Shown here: one piece after another, positions 50,061 through 63,300 of the stretch
How the letters are laid out: the number at the start of each line of letters is the position of its first letter
Numbering within the stretch: the first letter of the stretch is position 1
DNA from: Acanthochromis polyacanthus
Taxonomy: Eukaryota > Chordata > Actinopteri > Pomacentridae
Direction: 5' to 3'
DNA: 64,000 nt
Assembly (NCBI RefSeq): GCF_021347895.1
Contig: NC_067126.1
Coordinates: 30,578,482-30,642,481 of the forward strand
The notes under the pieces: generated by a model
Database searches by the model: none
Told to the model about the DNA's origin: nothing
What the model saw: the letters and a program-made list of their open reading frames with translations, nothing else
Program-made: the position numbers and the translations under genes

Positions 50061-50260
50061 GAGATACTTAAATGGTAATTATTCCACTCAGGCTCAAACG
50101 TAGGTAACAAATGGAATTCAATCAGTGTCCGTGCATAATGATGGTCATTAGGAGAAAGAAAATAATAATGACATCCTATCTGCATTAAACCTGCAGACAC
50201 TTTACACAATGATCCTGCAGCCATTATTGATCTCCATGGAGATAAGCAATTGTCACTTTT
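50060..50260. promoter_or_regulatory. candidate conserved non-coding element
   Basis: Dense homeodomain-type and SOX-type cores (TGGTAATTATTCC, GCATAATGATGGTCATTAGG, GCCATTATTGATCTCC) in repeat-free sequence. One of the better enhancer candidates upstream of fign. Confidence 0.35.
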
Positions 50261-51229
50261 CAACATTGTGCCTGAATGTTAAATACAGCTCATTTTGTTT
50301 TTCTGCAAACTATTTCAGCCAACACTAAATTTTCATTTAATTTACTTCACTACTTGAAATCCTTGATCTTGGTTCCCATGATTGTAATTTGGGTACATTG
50401 TCACAGTGGCCTCTCTAGTTCCCGCTATTTTTTCCGTCCAATTCAAGGTTTCATAAGGCTTGCATAAAATGAACATCACACCTCGATGTGGCTGTTGGAT
50501 ACTTCATGAGCTCTCTCGTGTGTGTTTGATATACAGATATGCTATGTGTAATGCAATGTATACATCACAAAATCCCTGCACACACAGTAAAAATTGTAGC
50601 TGCACTATTTTTTTCTCAGTAAAAATGAAGACAAAAGGCATTGTAATTATAAAAATCAAAACTACAAAAAGAGGAAAGTCTTCTACCAGAAATTTCATGT
50701 ACACTCCAAACAACACTGCATGCAACACAATTAGTTTTCATCTTTGAATAACTCATTTATTAGTTGAAAATTGTAACAGTTGCTTACACATATTGTACAG
50801 TAGGCAGCATGTATTGAGTCTTATCCAAGACAGCCACTTGGTTGAATAATTAAATAAGATCTCCAATCAAATGATCCATGATTTGCATGCCTTCTGTTGC
50901 CAACTAGCTCCATCTGTTTGGTTTTGAGAGCTCTGACACAGTGGCTCGTGTGAGTGAAACAGCAATAATGTAATTGTGGATGTGACAGATACACCAGATG
51001 ATGCAGGGACTGTTTGAAAGTCTGGTCCAAGGCATACTGTACAGCATGGTGTCATATGGTCTGCAAGAAAGCATGACAGAAACAGTTTCATAAAGGCTCT
51101 CTACTGTCTCCTGATCCTGATTAACTTTAAAGAGCCTCCACTGTGACTGCCTCATTCATTTAAATGCACAATCTTGATGCTGGAACTGTGTTTAAAGCCT
51201 CTCTTGAAGCATGCATCACAAAGTTACTG

Positions 51230-51490
51230 TGTCTTAATTGAATAGCAGGCTTCAGAGCTTGGAGGGTGAAGGACAATAGTAGCGGGGCCAGTTTGGCTGG
51301 GTGCCAGTGGACAACGCAGAGTCGGCCTCAGCTCTCAGCAGCCAGCAGAGCCCATGCCGAAGTCCACATCAGGAGAGACAGCCTCTGCTGCTTTGATGGA
51401 TCTGTCATAGCAGCCAGTGTCTGCTCTCAGCTGGAGTTCAGGTATTCACTACCAATAGCATGCTACTATCGCAGGTTAGGTTCTTAGTCT
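51230..51490. other. GC-balanced block, function unknown
   Basis: Richer in GC than its flanks, with a chance plus-strand frame ending near a TTCAG|GTATTC donor-like site (about 51441). The peptide is not recognisable. May be a conserved non-coding element. Confidence 0.15.
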
Positions 51491-52831
51491 GGTTTTGCTT
51501 GTTTGTCCCCTTTCATAGCACCTCTGATCACTTTCTAGGATCCATTAAATAGTTTAGTTTGTTTTTAGCATCAAAAATCCTAAAGCTTAAGATGTTCTGT
51601 CTTATAATGACTTTAAATCTCCACTAACATCTTGTATTTCATTGTCTGCAAGCTGTTGAGGTAACAATTAAACTGAATTTCCACAAACAATAAACAGCAT
51701 TCAAGACATGGACAAAGATCTAGACACTAAAATAGCCAATAAGACGCGATTTTCTCCAGTTGTGTGCTTTTTATATTGAAGCACATCTGCTTATTAAAAC
51801 CACTGATGCCAAGGTCATTCAATTAATGTCTCTCCCTTTTTATCAGCTTCAGTAGCTCCACAGTAACTGAGTGCCACTTTGCCCATCACACTGAAGTGCT
51901 TTTGTGCCCAAGTAGAAGCCCACTATGATCATTCAGCATGTTCTGTTTTTTATTCTGCCTGATCAAAATGGATTAAAATAATTAAGACATTTAAAATGAA
52001 ATTATGTTCTTTTCTCTCTTCGGACAAACTGGCCATTATTATGTACGACTGTCATTTATGTCAGTTATAAAACATTTTAATTACTATGTGTCCAATACAG
52101 AAACACCGTGTCACTTTTTATTGAACTTCTTCTTTCTTTCTTGTTATTTAACATTTAAATGATTACCTGAATTGCACTTTGTACATGTCCAGCTGTTACT
52201 CAATATAGTTGTTATGGCTATAAGTGCAAACAGACTGAAGATGAAACTTAATTTCTTGCTTTCATTTTCAAAATTCATTTTGGTCATGGTTTCTTCTCTT
52301 GGATGTTTGAGCTTCTCTACACAGAGTATTGGAGTCTGATACTAGTTAAAGGTGTACCACCAAAGATGTCTGAGACTGCAACTAGTTCAGAAGCTAATCT
52401 TGGTCTAGATAGCACCTTAAATAAGTATCATGTAGAAAAACTAAGCCTGCATTACAAATGCACAAATTAGAAGACATCTTGTATTGAAAAGTGAAGCTGC
52501 AGGCAATCATTAAATTAAATGTAAATGTCTTTGTTAAAATTTCTTACCAGGTAATTGAACTTACAATAATAGAAGAATTGTGTTAAACACAATTTATCAC
52601 TCAAAGCAGAATATCTTTATTCGTATTTGAGGATAATACTGACATAATATTGTTAATCTAAGGGTTTTTTCCAGACCCGTAAAAGCACCTGCCAGTGATC
52701 ACATAGAGTTAGGTCAAAAATATTCATGTGTCAGGTAAAGCACATTTTTCTGTTCACAGAAATTGTGATGATAGATAATTCTGAAGCAGTTCATAATTGG
52801 GACCATATTTTTGTGCAGTGTGATTGGAAGT

Positions 52832-53170
52832 GCGCAGTGGATCGGTGGTTAGCACCATCACCTCTCAGCCAGAAGATCCCTGGTTTGCATCCCAGCTTGG
52901 GTCTGTTATCTTTTTGCTTGGAGCTTGCAAGTTCATGCGTGGGTTTTCTCTGAGTACTCCGGCTTCCTCCCACAGTCCAAAAACATGGTGATTCTAAATT
53001 GTCTGTCGGTGTGAATGTGAGTGTGCTTGTTTGATTCTCTGTGTAGCCCTGTGATAGACCGGTGACCTGTCCAGGGAGTCACCTGACTTCACCCTAAATC
53101 AGCTGGGATAGACTCCAGCCCCTCCATGAAACTAATGAGGACTGAGTGGTGTAGAGATAATGAATAGATG
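52832..53170 (+). mobile_element. tRNA-headed SINE-like element
   Basis: About 339 bp. The 5' part resembles a tRNA-derived RNA polymerase III promoter: GTGGTTAGCACCATC (box A-like, about 52846) and GGTTTGCATCC (box B-like, 52882-52892; consensus GGTTCGANTCC). The body, including GGCTTCCTCCCACAGTCCAA and AGCTGGGATAGACTCCAGCC, matches my recollection of a very abundant repeat in spiny-rayed fish. The element ends in GAATAGATG and is flanked by imperfect 12-bp direct repeats at 52820-52831 and 53171-53182 (10 of 12 identical), consistent with a decayed target-site duplication. The exact repeat name is not asserted. Confidence 0.75.
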
Positions 53171-53559
53171 GTGATCAGAAGTCATGTGCTGAACAGTAGA
53201 AAAACCTCAACACGTTGTATGAAGAGCAATGAAAACATGGCAATGTACATATAAACATTTCTGTCAGTAGACTCTGATGTAAGGCCATGTTACCGATCCT
53301 CAGCCATGGAATTGATAAATGAAATATTATTATAAGCAATTAACATGAAAATAAAACACTGATTGCACAAAAATGTAACGAAAAATAAAAAATTTTCTTT
53401 CAGTCTATTTTGTCCTATTTTGGCTACCGACAAAAATGCTTTCTTAAATCTAATAAAGACTCATTAATACAAGTAAAAAACAGACACAGTACGTGGGAAA
53501 CATAACCATATGTGCCCAGGCTTATTCACAACTGTGCAGTATAGCAGAGACAAATGTGG

Positions 53560-53980
53560 GAGAAGCAGATGCTTGTGAAACACAGTGCCCGGAGTCGGAT
53601 TCATTTTGCAAGGCAATGCTTTTCCAAACAGCTCCAAGACTTCCTGATCGGCTGTAATCCCCAGCTTTCACACATAAGTCATTGAGAGCGATGGAGTCCC
53701 CTCTGTTTACTCACTCCAAACCAAATGATCTTTCACAAGTAGACCACTTCAGATGTGAAATGGAATTTGCCAGGGTGTTCTATCCCAAGTCTATTTCTCT
53801 GTACGCTTTACCAATTCCCAAATAGGGTTCAGTCGCTCACAGATAATGTCTGTGAGGATTGAGCCTGGCTCCTCTGCTGTTTTAATGGCCCTCGGGAAAA
53901 GGTATTTGACGGAAGTAAAGAAGTCCTCTTAAGCTCATACGCAGCATTGAATTCCATTTTGTTTTAGTCGCTGTAATGCA
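53560..53980. promoter_or_regulatory. candidate conserved non-coding element
   Basis: About 400 bp of repeat-free, balanced sequence with GGCTGTAATCCCCAG (K50-homeodomain TAATCC core), TGTTTACTCAC (forkhead-like) and TTTTGTTTTAGTCGCTGTAA. It begins about 390 bp beyond the SINE-like insertion. Confidence 0.3.
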
Positions 53981-55074
53981 TTTGTTTATTGGACAGTAGG
54001 GGATCTTTCATCTATTGTTTCATTCACGTGCAGTGCTAAAAATTCATAAAGCAAAAAGAGAACAGATATTAAAATTACAGTCAGTGGTTTAATGTAATAT
54101 ACGATGCAATATAAGATATAATTTTCTTCACCACAACAGTAGGTGTTTACTCAGTCACACGCTTACATGTTAGAGTTTAAAGAGCGTAACTGATGGCTTT
54201 ATCTTTGCAGTGGTGGACAGAGTTACTGCTGTGCTACGTAGTTATGATAAATGGTTGTTTTAGGAGGGCTGCATTTACTTTGTAGAGTCATTATGAGAAT
54301 ATTATGTATGAGAAAACAGTCATTAATATTCATTATAATTGCAAACTACTGAGCTGAATGCTGATGGAGTGTGTTCAGTTGCCAACGCGGCTCTGCTGTT
54401 TTCTAGTGCATCTCTGGTGCATTTGAACAGCAATCAATGTAGGTGTTTAAGAAGGTGTCTCTCACATAATCTGATTTTTAGTCAGTCAACCCATGACACT
54501 GTTGTGGGAAGTAGAAATTAATATAACTCACAGAACATTACTGTTGTCATTGTATAAAATCAGAAATACTACTTTATCGGTAAACATAACATGCCTCAAT
54601 CGCTGTGTATTTGACTCACTTTTATAGAATTCAGTGCATTAGCTGCCTTATAGTCTCCAAAGAATACCAGTGTTCCTATTCCAGTTGATAAGGGCTCCAA
54701 TTGTGTTTGTGTCTGGTAATTGGAGCAATGTTGAAGCGAGGAGCACTGATACATTTCCCAGTCTATGTCTGAATGAGGCTGGCTATGGAAGGGAAAGGTC
54801 AGGCCCTGGACTTGCCTTTCTCCCCCAGGGCCCTGAGCAGTAGGGGCCGGAGAACACCACAAACAATTAAACATGTTGCTTCTCAGGGTAGAGCAGCCGG
54901 ACTCCTGTTGGTTAGAGAAGTTTTTTACCTCAGTGGGTTGTTGTTGGTCACTCTTCAGAGCAATAATCTGCAGGTCTGAGCAATCAATACAGCTACGACA
55001 GCTTCAGCCTCCATTAGTGCAGGCATCTCTTGAGTGCCTGTGCATGAGCAGAAGAGCACAGAATAGGCATCAAC

Positions 55075-55170
55075 AAACACGTCCGCACGTACACGCACGC
55101 AGATGCGCACACAAACATATATTCAAGCTCATGCACACAGTCCCCCACTCGCTCATGCACACACTTGCAC
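55075..55170. repeat. CA-rich low-complexity sequence
   Basis: Degenerate CAC/GCAC-rich stretch. Its open frames on both strands are by-products. Confidence 0.6.
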
Positions 55171-55859
55171 AAAGGATACGACGGCCTACATACAGGCTTC
55201 ACATATTTGCTTATATTCTGCAATGCAACAATATTTAACACTGTTCCTCTGCTTGTTTAACACATGTGATTGTGGCAGCTTTTCTCGCCTACATCTTTCC
55301 AATTTACACATTGTTAATATGCAACAGTAATATAATACCACTGGAATTACACGTTTAGCAGCATAATTAGGAAACATTTAATGAACAGTTCTGCCAATTT
55401 GCAACATGTTTATACATATTGTACGGCAACACATATAATTTGATTTTCTACATTGCTCTGCCGCAGTACTATATCAGCCTGTAACAAACAAGTTGTGATT
55501 AATGATGTCATCAGCAAGTCCTCCAGAAAGTTTGTATGTTTTATGATGTGACATTGATTCAGTTCAGATTTGCTAAAGTTGAACAACGCAAACACAACCC
55601 CTCGATTTTCTCTCCCTGTCATAATTCCTGCCGCTATATGGTTTGTCACTTGAACTTAAAGATATGTTGTCTTAGGGCGCAGGCTGAAATTACTGATGCT
55701 GTCATTTTCTTGGGAGGACAGTCTTGTTTTTATAGCTATGTTGAAGCCCAAAGCACTTGGTGTTGGGAAAAATGTGGGTCTTGGTTAAATCACAGAATGA
55801 TTAAATCTACTTTCTTAATTTTGTTTAACCAAAGCCACCATCTTTCCTCAGCGAAAGCA

Positions 55860-56020
55860 CTTCTGTTTTGACTTGGTCCCCGCTGACAAAGTCCTGGCTT
55901 TACCTTAATGGCACTCCTATGATTTCAGCGCAATATAACACTTCCATCACTGAAACTTTGACACAATCCACACAGCAATTATTTTTCCTACAAAATTAAT
56001 AAATTGCATCTTCTAGGAGA
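55860..56020. promoter_or_regulatory. candidate conserved non-coding element
   Basis: Repeat-free block with GCTTTACCTTAATGGCAC, GCAATTATTTTTCC and AAATTAATAAATTGC. Texture only. Confidence 0.25.
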
Positions 56021-57478
56021 GTGATTGTTTCCTCTTTGGACTCCTGCCTTCAAAAATTATACAAAGAACTAAAACGACCATTTAGAGAGATGCAGAAATA
56101 CAACGTAAACAGGTTGTGATTAATTACTGAAACAGGTCTCCACAGAAGATAGAACATACAGCTGTCTTTTCCTTTTCACATAAGATAAGAATCTGCTGTA
56201 TAAATAGCATCAGCTAAACATCCCAAGATTTGCATGACTGTTTTTGTGAGCATACGCACGAAATCAAAAGCATCATGACAGAACCAGTTTAGACAATGTG
56301 AGATTAGAGCAGCGCCTTTGCCGTGAGCTCCATAGTCTGTTGTACCGCAGTAGCAGATAACAACAACGCAGCCATCTCAGCTTCTGAGACAGCACTGTAT
56401 GCGCTGGAGCTGCTCCATCTGTGTGTTCTTGCTCGCTTCTTGCGTTCGCACCTTATTGGACTCAACAAGTGAAACACAACTGGCATATCTCCAACAAGAT
56501 GTGGCCCCGAGGAAGGCATTGTAACAGTAGCTTTACAATTATGCATACAAAGAGATACTTCGCTGAATGCTTCCTAGTGGAAAGTCATAACATATAGACT
56601 GTTTTCTTGTTGTTGTTTTTTTAGATATTGCTTAATGTAAAAACATTAATTGGCTCCCTTGCCTTTTCTGTTTTTGGTAAGAAACCTACCTGACTTAAAA
56701 ATTCTTAGCATGTAATTCTGTAAAGCCCTGTATAGATAGGGATGACTATTATAGAGGAATGGTTAGAACAAAGAAAGTAGGAAGAAGAGGCCAAACAATC
56801 AAATGTCTCAGTGGTAGATTGTCTTAATATGAGGACAATAAAAAACTGTTCAGAGACTCAGTACCTTTTTTTCTTTCTTTTTGTTGACTTTCTTTTGGAA
56901 CACTGCAAATCCAGCCATTGCAATCGACTACAGAAGAGCAATCCTGTTTGTGAAAAATATAATGGAAAAAAAAAAAAACGCTTCAGAAGAGAGCTGTTTT
57001 TCTTTAGCATTCTTATCGTCTATACCTTTATCACTGGACTGACAATACGGTGCTGAATAGCCCCGTGGGAAGGTGGTTCAGGATCTGGATGCATACCACA
57101 AAATGACATACTTTTGTAATAGAGAGCAGATAATGATTAACAAAAGGTTCTGAGTAGATTAATCCAAACCAAAAACACTTTACGTATCTGTTTTGCAGAG
57201 AGCGGACGTGAGCGCAGCTTCCACAGAAACCTGCTCTGTATTTTATGATAATGTGCCTATTTATCCTTCCTATAGACAGTGAAACTTTAGTGCTAAAGAA
57301 ACTCAAGGTAAACTGATATCGCTGTACCAAAGAGAGATGAATCATTTGTTTTATTCTTCTCGTGTTTTGCACTGATTGGTATCCCTGTGATTATCTCTTC
57401 TTTGCTTTTTATCCAATTTGCGAGACATACTGTACTTTTCATTTTGCCTGCGTGAGGCAAGTTAATGTTTGTCTTGTA

Positions 57479-57499
57479 TTTTTTTTTTTTTTTTTTTTT
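57479..57499. repeat. poly-T tract (21 T)
   Basis: Homopolymer with no recognisable retroposon body on the minus strand. Confidence 0.9.
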
Positions 57500-57739
57500 A
57501 CGTGGGCTGTGAGCAGTCACAGTTCCCTGCAGGTTCAATTTCTCTTAATTGTTCAGTGACCTTTCTATATACCCTTAGCAATTAGCTGATGAGTTTGTCG
57601 GTTCTGCGGGTCAGTATCATTGGGTTGTAATCAACAAAAATACAAGGAGGCTGTTCAGAAGAGGGACCGGCTTCGCATTCGAGGACCCTTACCTTACTAT
57701 ATTTTATTAATTACAAAACAATAATCAAATGAGCTTTGA

Positions 57740-57940
57740 TGAAAGGGAGGCGCATAACAAATGTTACCCTAGATGGAGTATACAAGAAGTACGGGCAGAA
57801 TCATCAGAATTAACCCTCCATGGAAGATTGTAATCCCTGTAATTACTGGCCGCTGTAAGCGTGTGTAATATCAAATATGCGTCAGTTCATGAGATATTCG
57901 TAGATATTCATTAACGTCAGCAGCTGAATCTAATATCTCC
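57740..57940. promoter_or_regulatory. candidate conserved non-coding element
   Basis: Among the best-formed candidates. It contains TTGTAATCCCTGTAATTACT (K50 TAATCC next to TAATTA), AATATCAAATATGCG and a near-repeat AGATATTCGT/AGATATTCAT about 11 bp apart, in repeat-free sequence. Confidence 0.35.
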
Positions 57941-60669
57941 CAACAGTCTTGCTGTGAAAACACTTGCTTGCTGCAAAAAGCACACACAAACTTTCCAAAA
58001 TCTCCACATTAGTCACCACAAGGTTCTTTAATTTTCCTATTAAAGAATTAGCTGATGTGTTCAACTTCCTGGTGACAGTGAATCTCAGTACAAAACACTG
58101 CAACACCGGATGAAACACACAACAAAGCCAGAAACACAACATTTTATTTTACACGTTAGCATGACAAGAATTGGTTTGATGCCCTGTTAAACTGCATTTC
58201 CAGATACATTTTGAGGGGATCATATTTGCTGTGTGGAGTATATTTAGCTGGACGTTTTTGCTGCTAAATCAGGGTTAGGGATGTGCGTGTAGAAGGAAAA
58301 GGATGATCAAGATTCTACGGTCATGTTTGGATTTCTGTCAGGCTGTTCCGTAAATCAGTGACAAACCACTAACATTCATTTTGAACCTACTTTGACTTTG
58401 CTGATAATAATTACACATGTAAATTGTAATGACAGCTCATTTGGTTTACTGGAATATATTCTGTTAACTCAGTGATACGTTGTCTGATTTGTTAATGTTC
58501 ACTGTGAATTTCCCTTTTTTGTATTGTGCTATGTCCAGTGTTGTTGTTGTTGTGCTTTACAGGTCACCATAGTGATCACCGGACATAAAATATTTGATAC
58601 ACCCAACATGTCCAGACAGCATCAGACAGCAGGCTGTTCTCATTACTGTCTAAACCAGCAATTAGGTGTTTGTACAGTGATAGAATTGACCAGCTTTATT
58701 CAAATCAAGAGTTTGGCAGCAGAATGTTCGCAATAATGGGCTCCAGATTTCCTGTTTGGGGTTCTGGACACTGAAACATACTGTCACCAGGCACTTGCTT
58801 AGTCCTACTTTGAGGTCACCAAAGAAAACAGTTGGGGTCTTGGTCAGCTCATTATTGTGTTACTGTGGAAAAATTTATTTTAACAAGGATGTACAGTCCT
58901 GCAAACTGTTGACTGAGCTACTGTAACTGGGCCAATATGCAGCACTGCAGCCACAATGTAACGGCTTAAAAATTCCCTTAAAAGCAAAATAGCACTGCCT
59001 GTCCGCAGTAAAGTAGTTCAACATTGTCTTCATTGTGCGTTCTTATATGAGCTACTGGTCAATTAGACGTAGAAGGATGTTTATCATCGTGACACACTGT
59101 AATCAAGAACACCCGTCGTTCTCCCACCACCTGAGTTGTGATATTCCTTTAAAGCTGCAATTATCAGAAGATTAACAAGTTCACGCTGCTACGACAGGAT
59201 GCTGTGAGAATGAGTTTTGGTTCCAAGAGCACTTGGCTGTTTGCCATCGCTGAAGGTGACAGAAATCTTGCCGATCTTGCACGACATTGAAGGGGGATGG
59301 ATGGAGCTGGCTGGGTGGAGCTTATGAATCTGAAAGTCATTGCTGTTTGGGCTTCCACCCTGCCCTTACTGCCCCAGTCCGCCAGATCAGCTTTACTCAG
59401 CAGATTCCTCTCCTGTGGGAAACAGAGGAGAGGCAGTAGACGGCTGAAAGCGGTCTAACCCAACACATGGCTGAAGCCCCCACTGTCCTGATGCTAATTA
59501 TTGATCAGATGATTAAGGCAGATGAAGAGATTTTTTTTGGAAAGTGAGAGCTGTGATTGTGCATCTCCGAGTTGTCTAGAGAGAACTGCCAAAAGATCAA
59601 TACTTTCAATCAAGCCAGAGAGCTCTTCTGTCAGTCACTCTGAGTAAGGTGATTACAATTGAGTCTTAAGACAATGAAGAACTTTGCGGGGCTTCCTCAG
59701 GCACACTCGGACTCCTCGCAGGGAGTCTAATGAAGTCAGACCTGCTAAATAGGCCTTCGAACCACTTCAGCTAAGATCCTGAGAGACTGGCTCAGGAGCG
59801 CTGCTGCCAAATTTGCCAGCTCTCACCTGTGAGCACATACAGTGTGCACACATGAACACACAAAGGCAAGGGGCAGAAAAGCTGCAGCCTGACCACTGAT
59901 CTCATGACCACTGAAACCTCACATGGAGTCCTTAAACAAATCATTCTTTCCTGAGTGTGAAGTTTGGATTGGGAAGCCACGTGCTGGCCGGAAATAGCAG
60001 GAAAAAATGACAGAGTGATGGTTCTTTGTTCTGCAGTCAAATCAAGCACTGCTTTTATTTCCCTATGAATAAGTAGACAAAGATAGTGATGTTGTGCATA
60101 CTAGTTTAAACATATAGTCACTCACATTAAATTGAACATTACCAGGCAGTGCGAAACATTTTTATTGCATGATATCTGAATCAAATTAAGACTTTTTTTT
60201 CCATCCAAAAAAGAAATTAAATGATAATGCAAGATTGACACGTGAAAGATTATAGCTTTGTTTTCCATTCTTTGTGTTTATAATTGATCTTCACCTGTCA
60301 GAGAACAACGGAAGGAATTGAGCTGAAAATATCTACTCTATTTAAAGCACTTCTGTAAGAAAAATTCCATAAAGAAAAGTTTCTCAATGCAGTTATTACA
60401 ATGAAATAGCAATGGCAGGTTGAAAGAAGAGCCCTTCAGCAAAACATGCTATAGCAGAATTCTTTAACATAAGAAGGAGACTCCTACACTTTGACTGCAC
60501 CATCATGCTGAGCAAAGAGCACTGCAACTGTAGAACAAAGATTCAGTGTTTTAGTGTTGGGGATGTTTCTCTGTCTTTAACAGGCAGCATGTTGCAGCAT
60601 TCATCCCTCTGTGGCTGACACCAGCCTTTCAGGGAGCAGGTGACTTGTTAGTACTCTAAGCAACAACGG

Positions 60670-60910
60670 GAACAGATGTGTCCCTGACAGTGGATGGATG
60701 GTCAGGGTCCATCTGGTCAGTGCAGCCCTGGACAGGAATGATGAATACAGCTTCATCAGTGAATAGCTGTCATCAATCGCATGGCATGGCGATGGCCGGT
60801 GACAGCCGCACGCCAGCCCCGGGCCCCAGGTGTGGTGAGCAGAGAGCTGGCTGGCTCTGGAATGCAGGTCAATCAGGCAAGTCTGAGCCAATGCTACATA
60901 TTGCAATGTA
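60670..60910. promoter_or_regulatory. candidate conserved non-coding element, PBX/MEIS-like core
   Basis: More GC-rich than its flanks. CTGTCATCAATCGC (60767-60780) combines a TGACAG MEIS-type core (minus strand) with an adjacent GATTGATG PBX/HOX-type core. The overlapping open frames on both strands have no recognisable features. Confidence 0.25.
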
Positions 60911-62499
60911 AAGTATATGCATTACAAAGCAGATGAAGTGCGGCGCTCAGTTGCCACGCAAAGATTCTGCTACTTCTTTGATACATAAGGAGACTGGGTC
61001 ACAGATTTATTTCACCACAGGGCTGTTACCGAGCCTTCGTGCTAAGGACGAGTACCAGGCGTCTAGACAAGTCATGGCTCTACATTGTCTTCCCCGGCGG
61101 TCCCAGATGAAATGTGCTGCATCCTTGTCTGCTTCAGTGCATAGACATGGAGAGGTACTAAAACACTGACCTTGCTCTGGACCATTCTGAATATGTTATG
61201 GCTTCTGGTTCCCTTGAACTGTCACAACTTTAAATCGACCACTTCTAATGGTTTCATACACTGTGTGCTGATCATTATGCAGGATGCAGGATAATATCTT
61301 ACTAGAAATCATACTGTACATCCTTGTTAATGGTTTTAATTCATTTATGTTACAAGAGAAGACAAATGAATAATTGCAGCAAAGCATATCCTATCCTTAA
61401 TGAGCTAGACAGACTAGGTTGGGTGTGTACTAGGATCTCTGTGTTGTCATTTTAGTGTGTTGTCTGGCTCAATAATGCAATCATTTCTGACTTTAAGTTA
61501 CAGCAATAACTAGAATCAAAATGACTACAGCACGTATCTGAAAGAGTAATCAAAAATATCCAAACAACAAACTGGCACACACAGTATATAATCTATAATT
61601 ATAACACACAAGAAAGGAATGACAGAAGACACAGTCGAATATTACAGATGAGAGGAAGATCTTAAACAGATTCCTCTGTACAGCAGGCTGGATGGATGGC
61701 AGGGGTTTTTTTCCTCCCTTTTTTTTTGCAGTTACAGATTAATAGTCCTCTTTACACAGCTGTCACTGATGTCATCCAGATCTCAGTGTGAGGATATAAA
61801 TACCCTGACCATGTGGCACACTATCAAGGAGAGAGCCTAAACACAAGTGCACATATGAATGACCTATTAGAGAGCAGCAAAGTCTAATACATATTTATTG
61901 GCACATTTCACCTCCAGTCTTGCTGAACACAAGTCTCAACCATGTGTAATCCTTCCACATCTGCTGATATATAAAGGCTCAATCAATCATTTTTTTTGAT
62001 GACTGAAATGACAGTGTAGTATATCTAAAACAATACAGACTCAACGTGGTGTTTTAATAATTTTATTTAATTACAGCATTATTACAGAGTTTACAGTATT
62101 AAAATTGAAAATTTGTTTCTCTCATGTGTTTCTGAATGATACTGGTGTAGAAAAAACGCACATAAATCACACATTAAAAGAGGTTGTTTACTGGTTTCCA
62201 CAGGTTTCAGGCTCCTGATCCTGTGTTTTGTGGTTCCATGGCAATTGTGCCTTCAAAGCCATTTTGATTTGAATCATTTTTGGGGTATGTGTGTGTGTTT
62301 CAAATGGCGCAAGTTTTATCTATGTATTGGCATTCTAAAACTATTTTTTTCAGGATGATTGCTGCATGTTTGCTGTATTTTGTCCATTGACAAACATTGC
62401 TATTTATCCGCTTTACTCTAAGCGGTTTGCTAAAATAAATGCAAACATATTACTGGAAAGCAATTTGACAGAAACCCTATTATCAGGGAAAAAACGAAA

Positions 62500-63300
62500 G
62501 GTTAATTGATGCACTGTCATGTTTTCGGGTATTCAAGCTCAATTTATTTGTACGACAGTGAAGAGGATAGCTTGTCAGTTTTTTTGGTTGTTTTTTTTCC
62601 CCATTCCTTTTGCTTGGTTCAGACATTTTCTCTGTGAAGGTGGCACAAGCCGGCAGAGAGCTGGTTTTTGCCCTGTCGTTTCCTCAGCAGGATGTCTTCT
62701 GGGAAAATCACCGGGAGGAGAAGGCCATGGGGGGAGGGTCTGACAAAAAAAAAACATACACGCAGGCATTACATCTCCAAAACACGCCGAGGTGTCGCTC
62801 GTCTGATGCTGCCTACATGTGATTAAGCCTCTTCCTCTGAACAGGCTAGTCTGATGACCCCGCTGGAGTGTGGAGCCAATATGTTGTATAGCGCTCCTTC
62901 TCCCCCCTTCCTCTCGTCTGTTTTTCCCTCCCCTCCGACAGATGCAGCAGATGACCATCTCAACAAGAATCACTTTCATGTTTGAGGCCACACTTTGCTT
63001 TGTGATGCTCCCTGAAACTGACATTAATCCACTTTTTCTTCCAAAGACTGACAAGAGCATGGAATGGAGGTGTCACACTTGCAGACAGTGGAGGGGGCAG
63101 TTCAGCTTTGACGGCCCCGCTAAAGCACTGCAGCTGCCTGTAACAGTCAGAGCGCTGCAAATTGGAAATCCAGAGGAGATCATCTGTAAAGAACACGTCC
63201 ACCAGTGGTCTAGGATACAGCCAAGTCAGAGAGGGGAGATGAGAGAAAGTCAGAACGGCAAACAGCCTTGTAATAAAGCCGAATAAAAGCATTCCAGTCA
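62500..63300. other. mixed non-coding sequence with long chance frames
   Basis: Overlapping open frames occur on both strands (62575..63060 minus, 62870..63286 plus). Neither has a recognised domain, and both overlap pyrimidine-rich low complexity. A moderately conserved-looking block lies at about 62990-63240. Confidence 0.2.

Noticed and set aside
52846..52892. tRNA gene
   Set aside because: Box A- and B-like motifs are present, but box B departs from consensus at two positions, and the sequence continues into a repeat body rather than a tRNA fold. It is the head of a SINE-like element.
62575..63060. 161-aa open frame, second longest in the window
   Set aside because: Overlaps an equally open frame on the other strand and pyrimidine-rich sequence. 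Lys/Arg-rich stretches come from low complexity; no family recognised.
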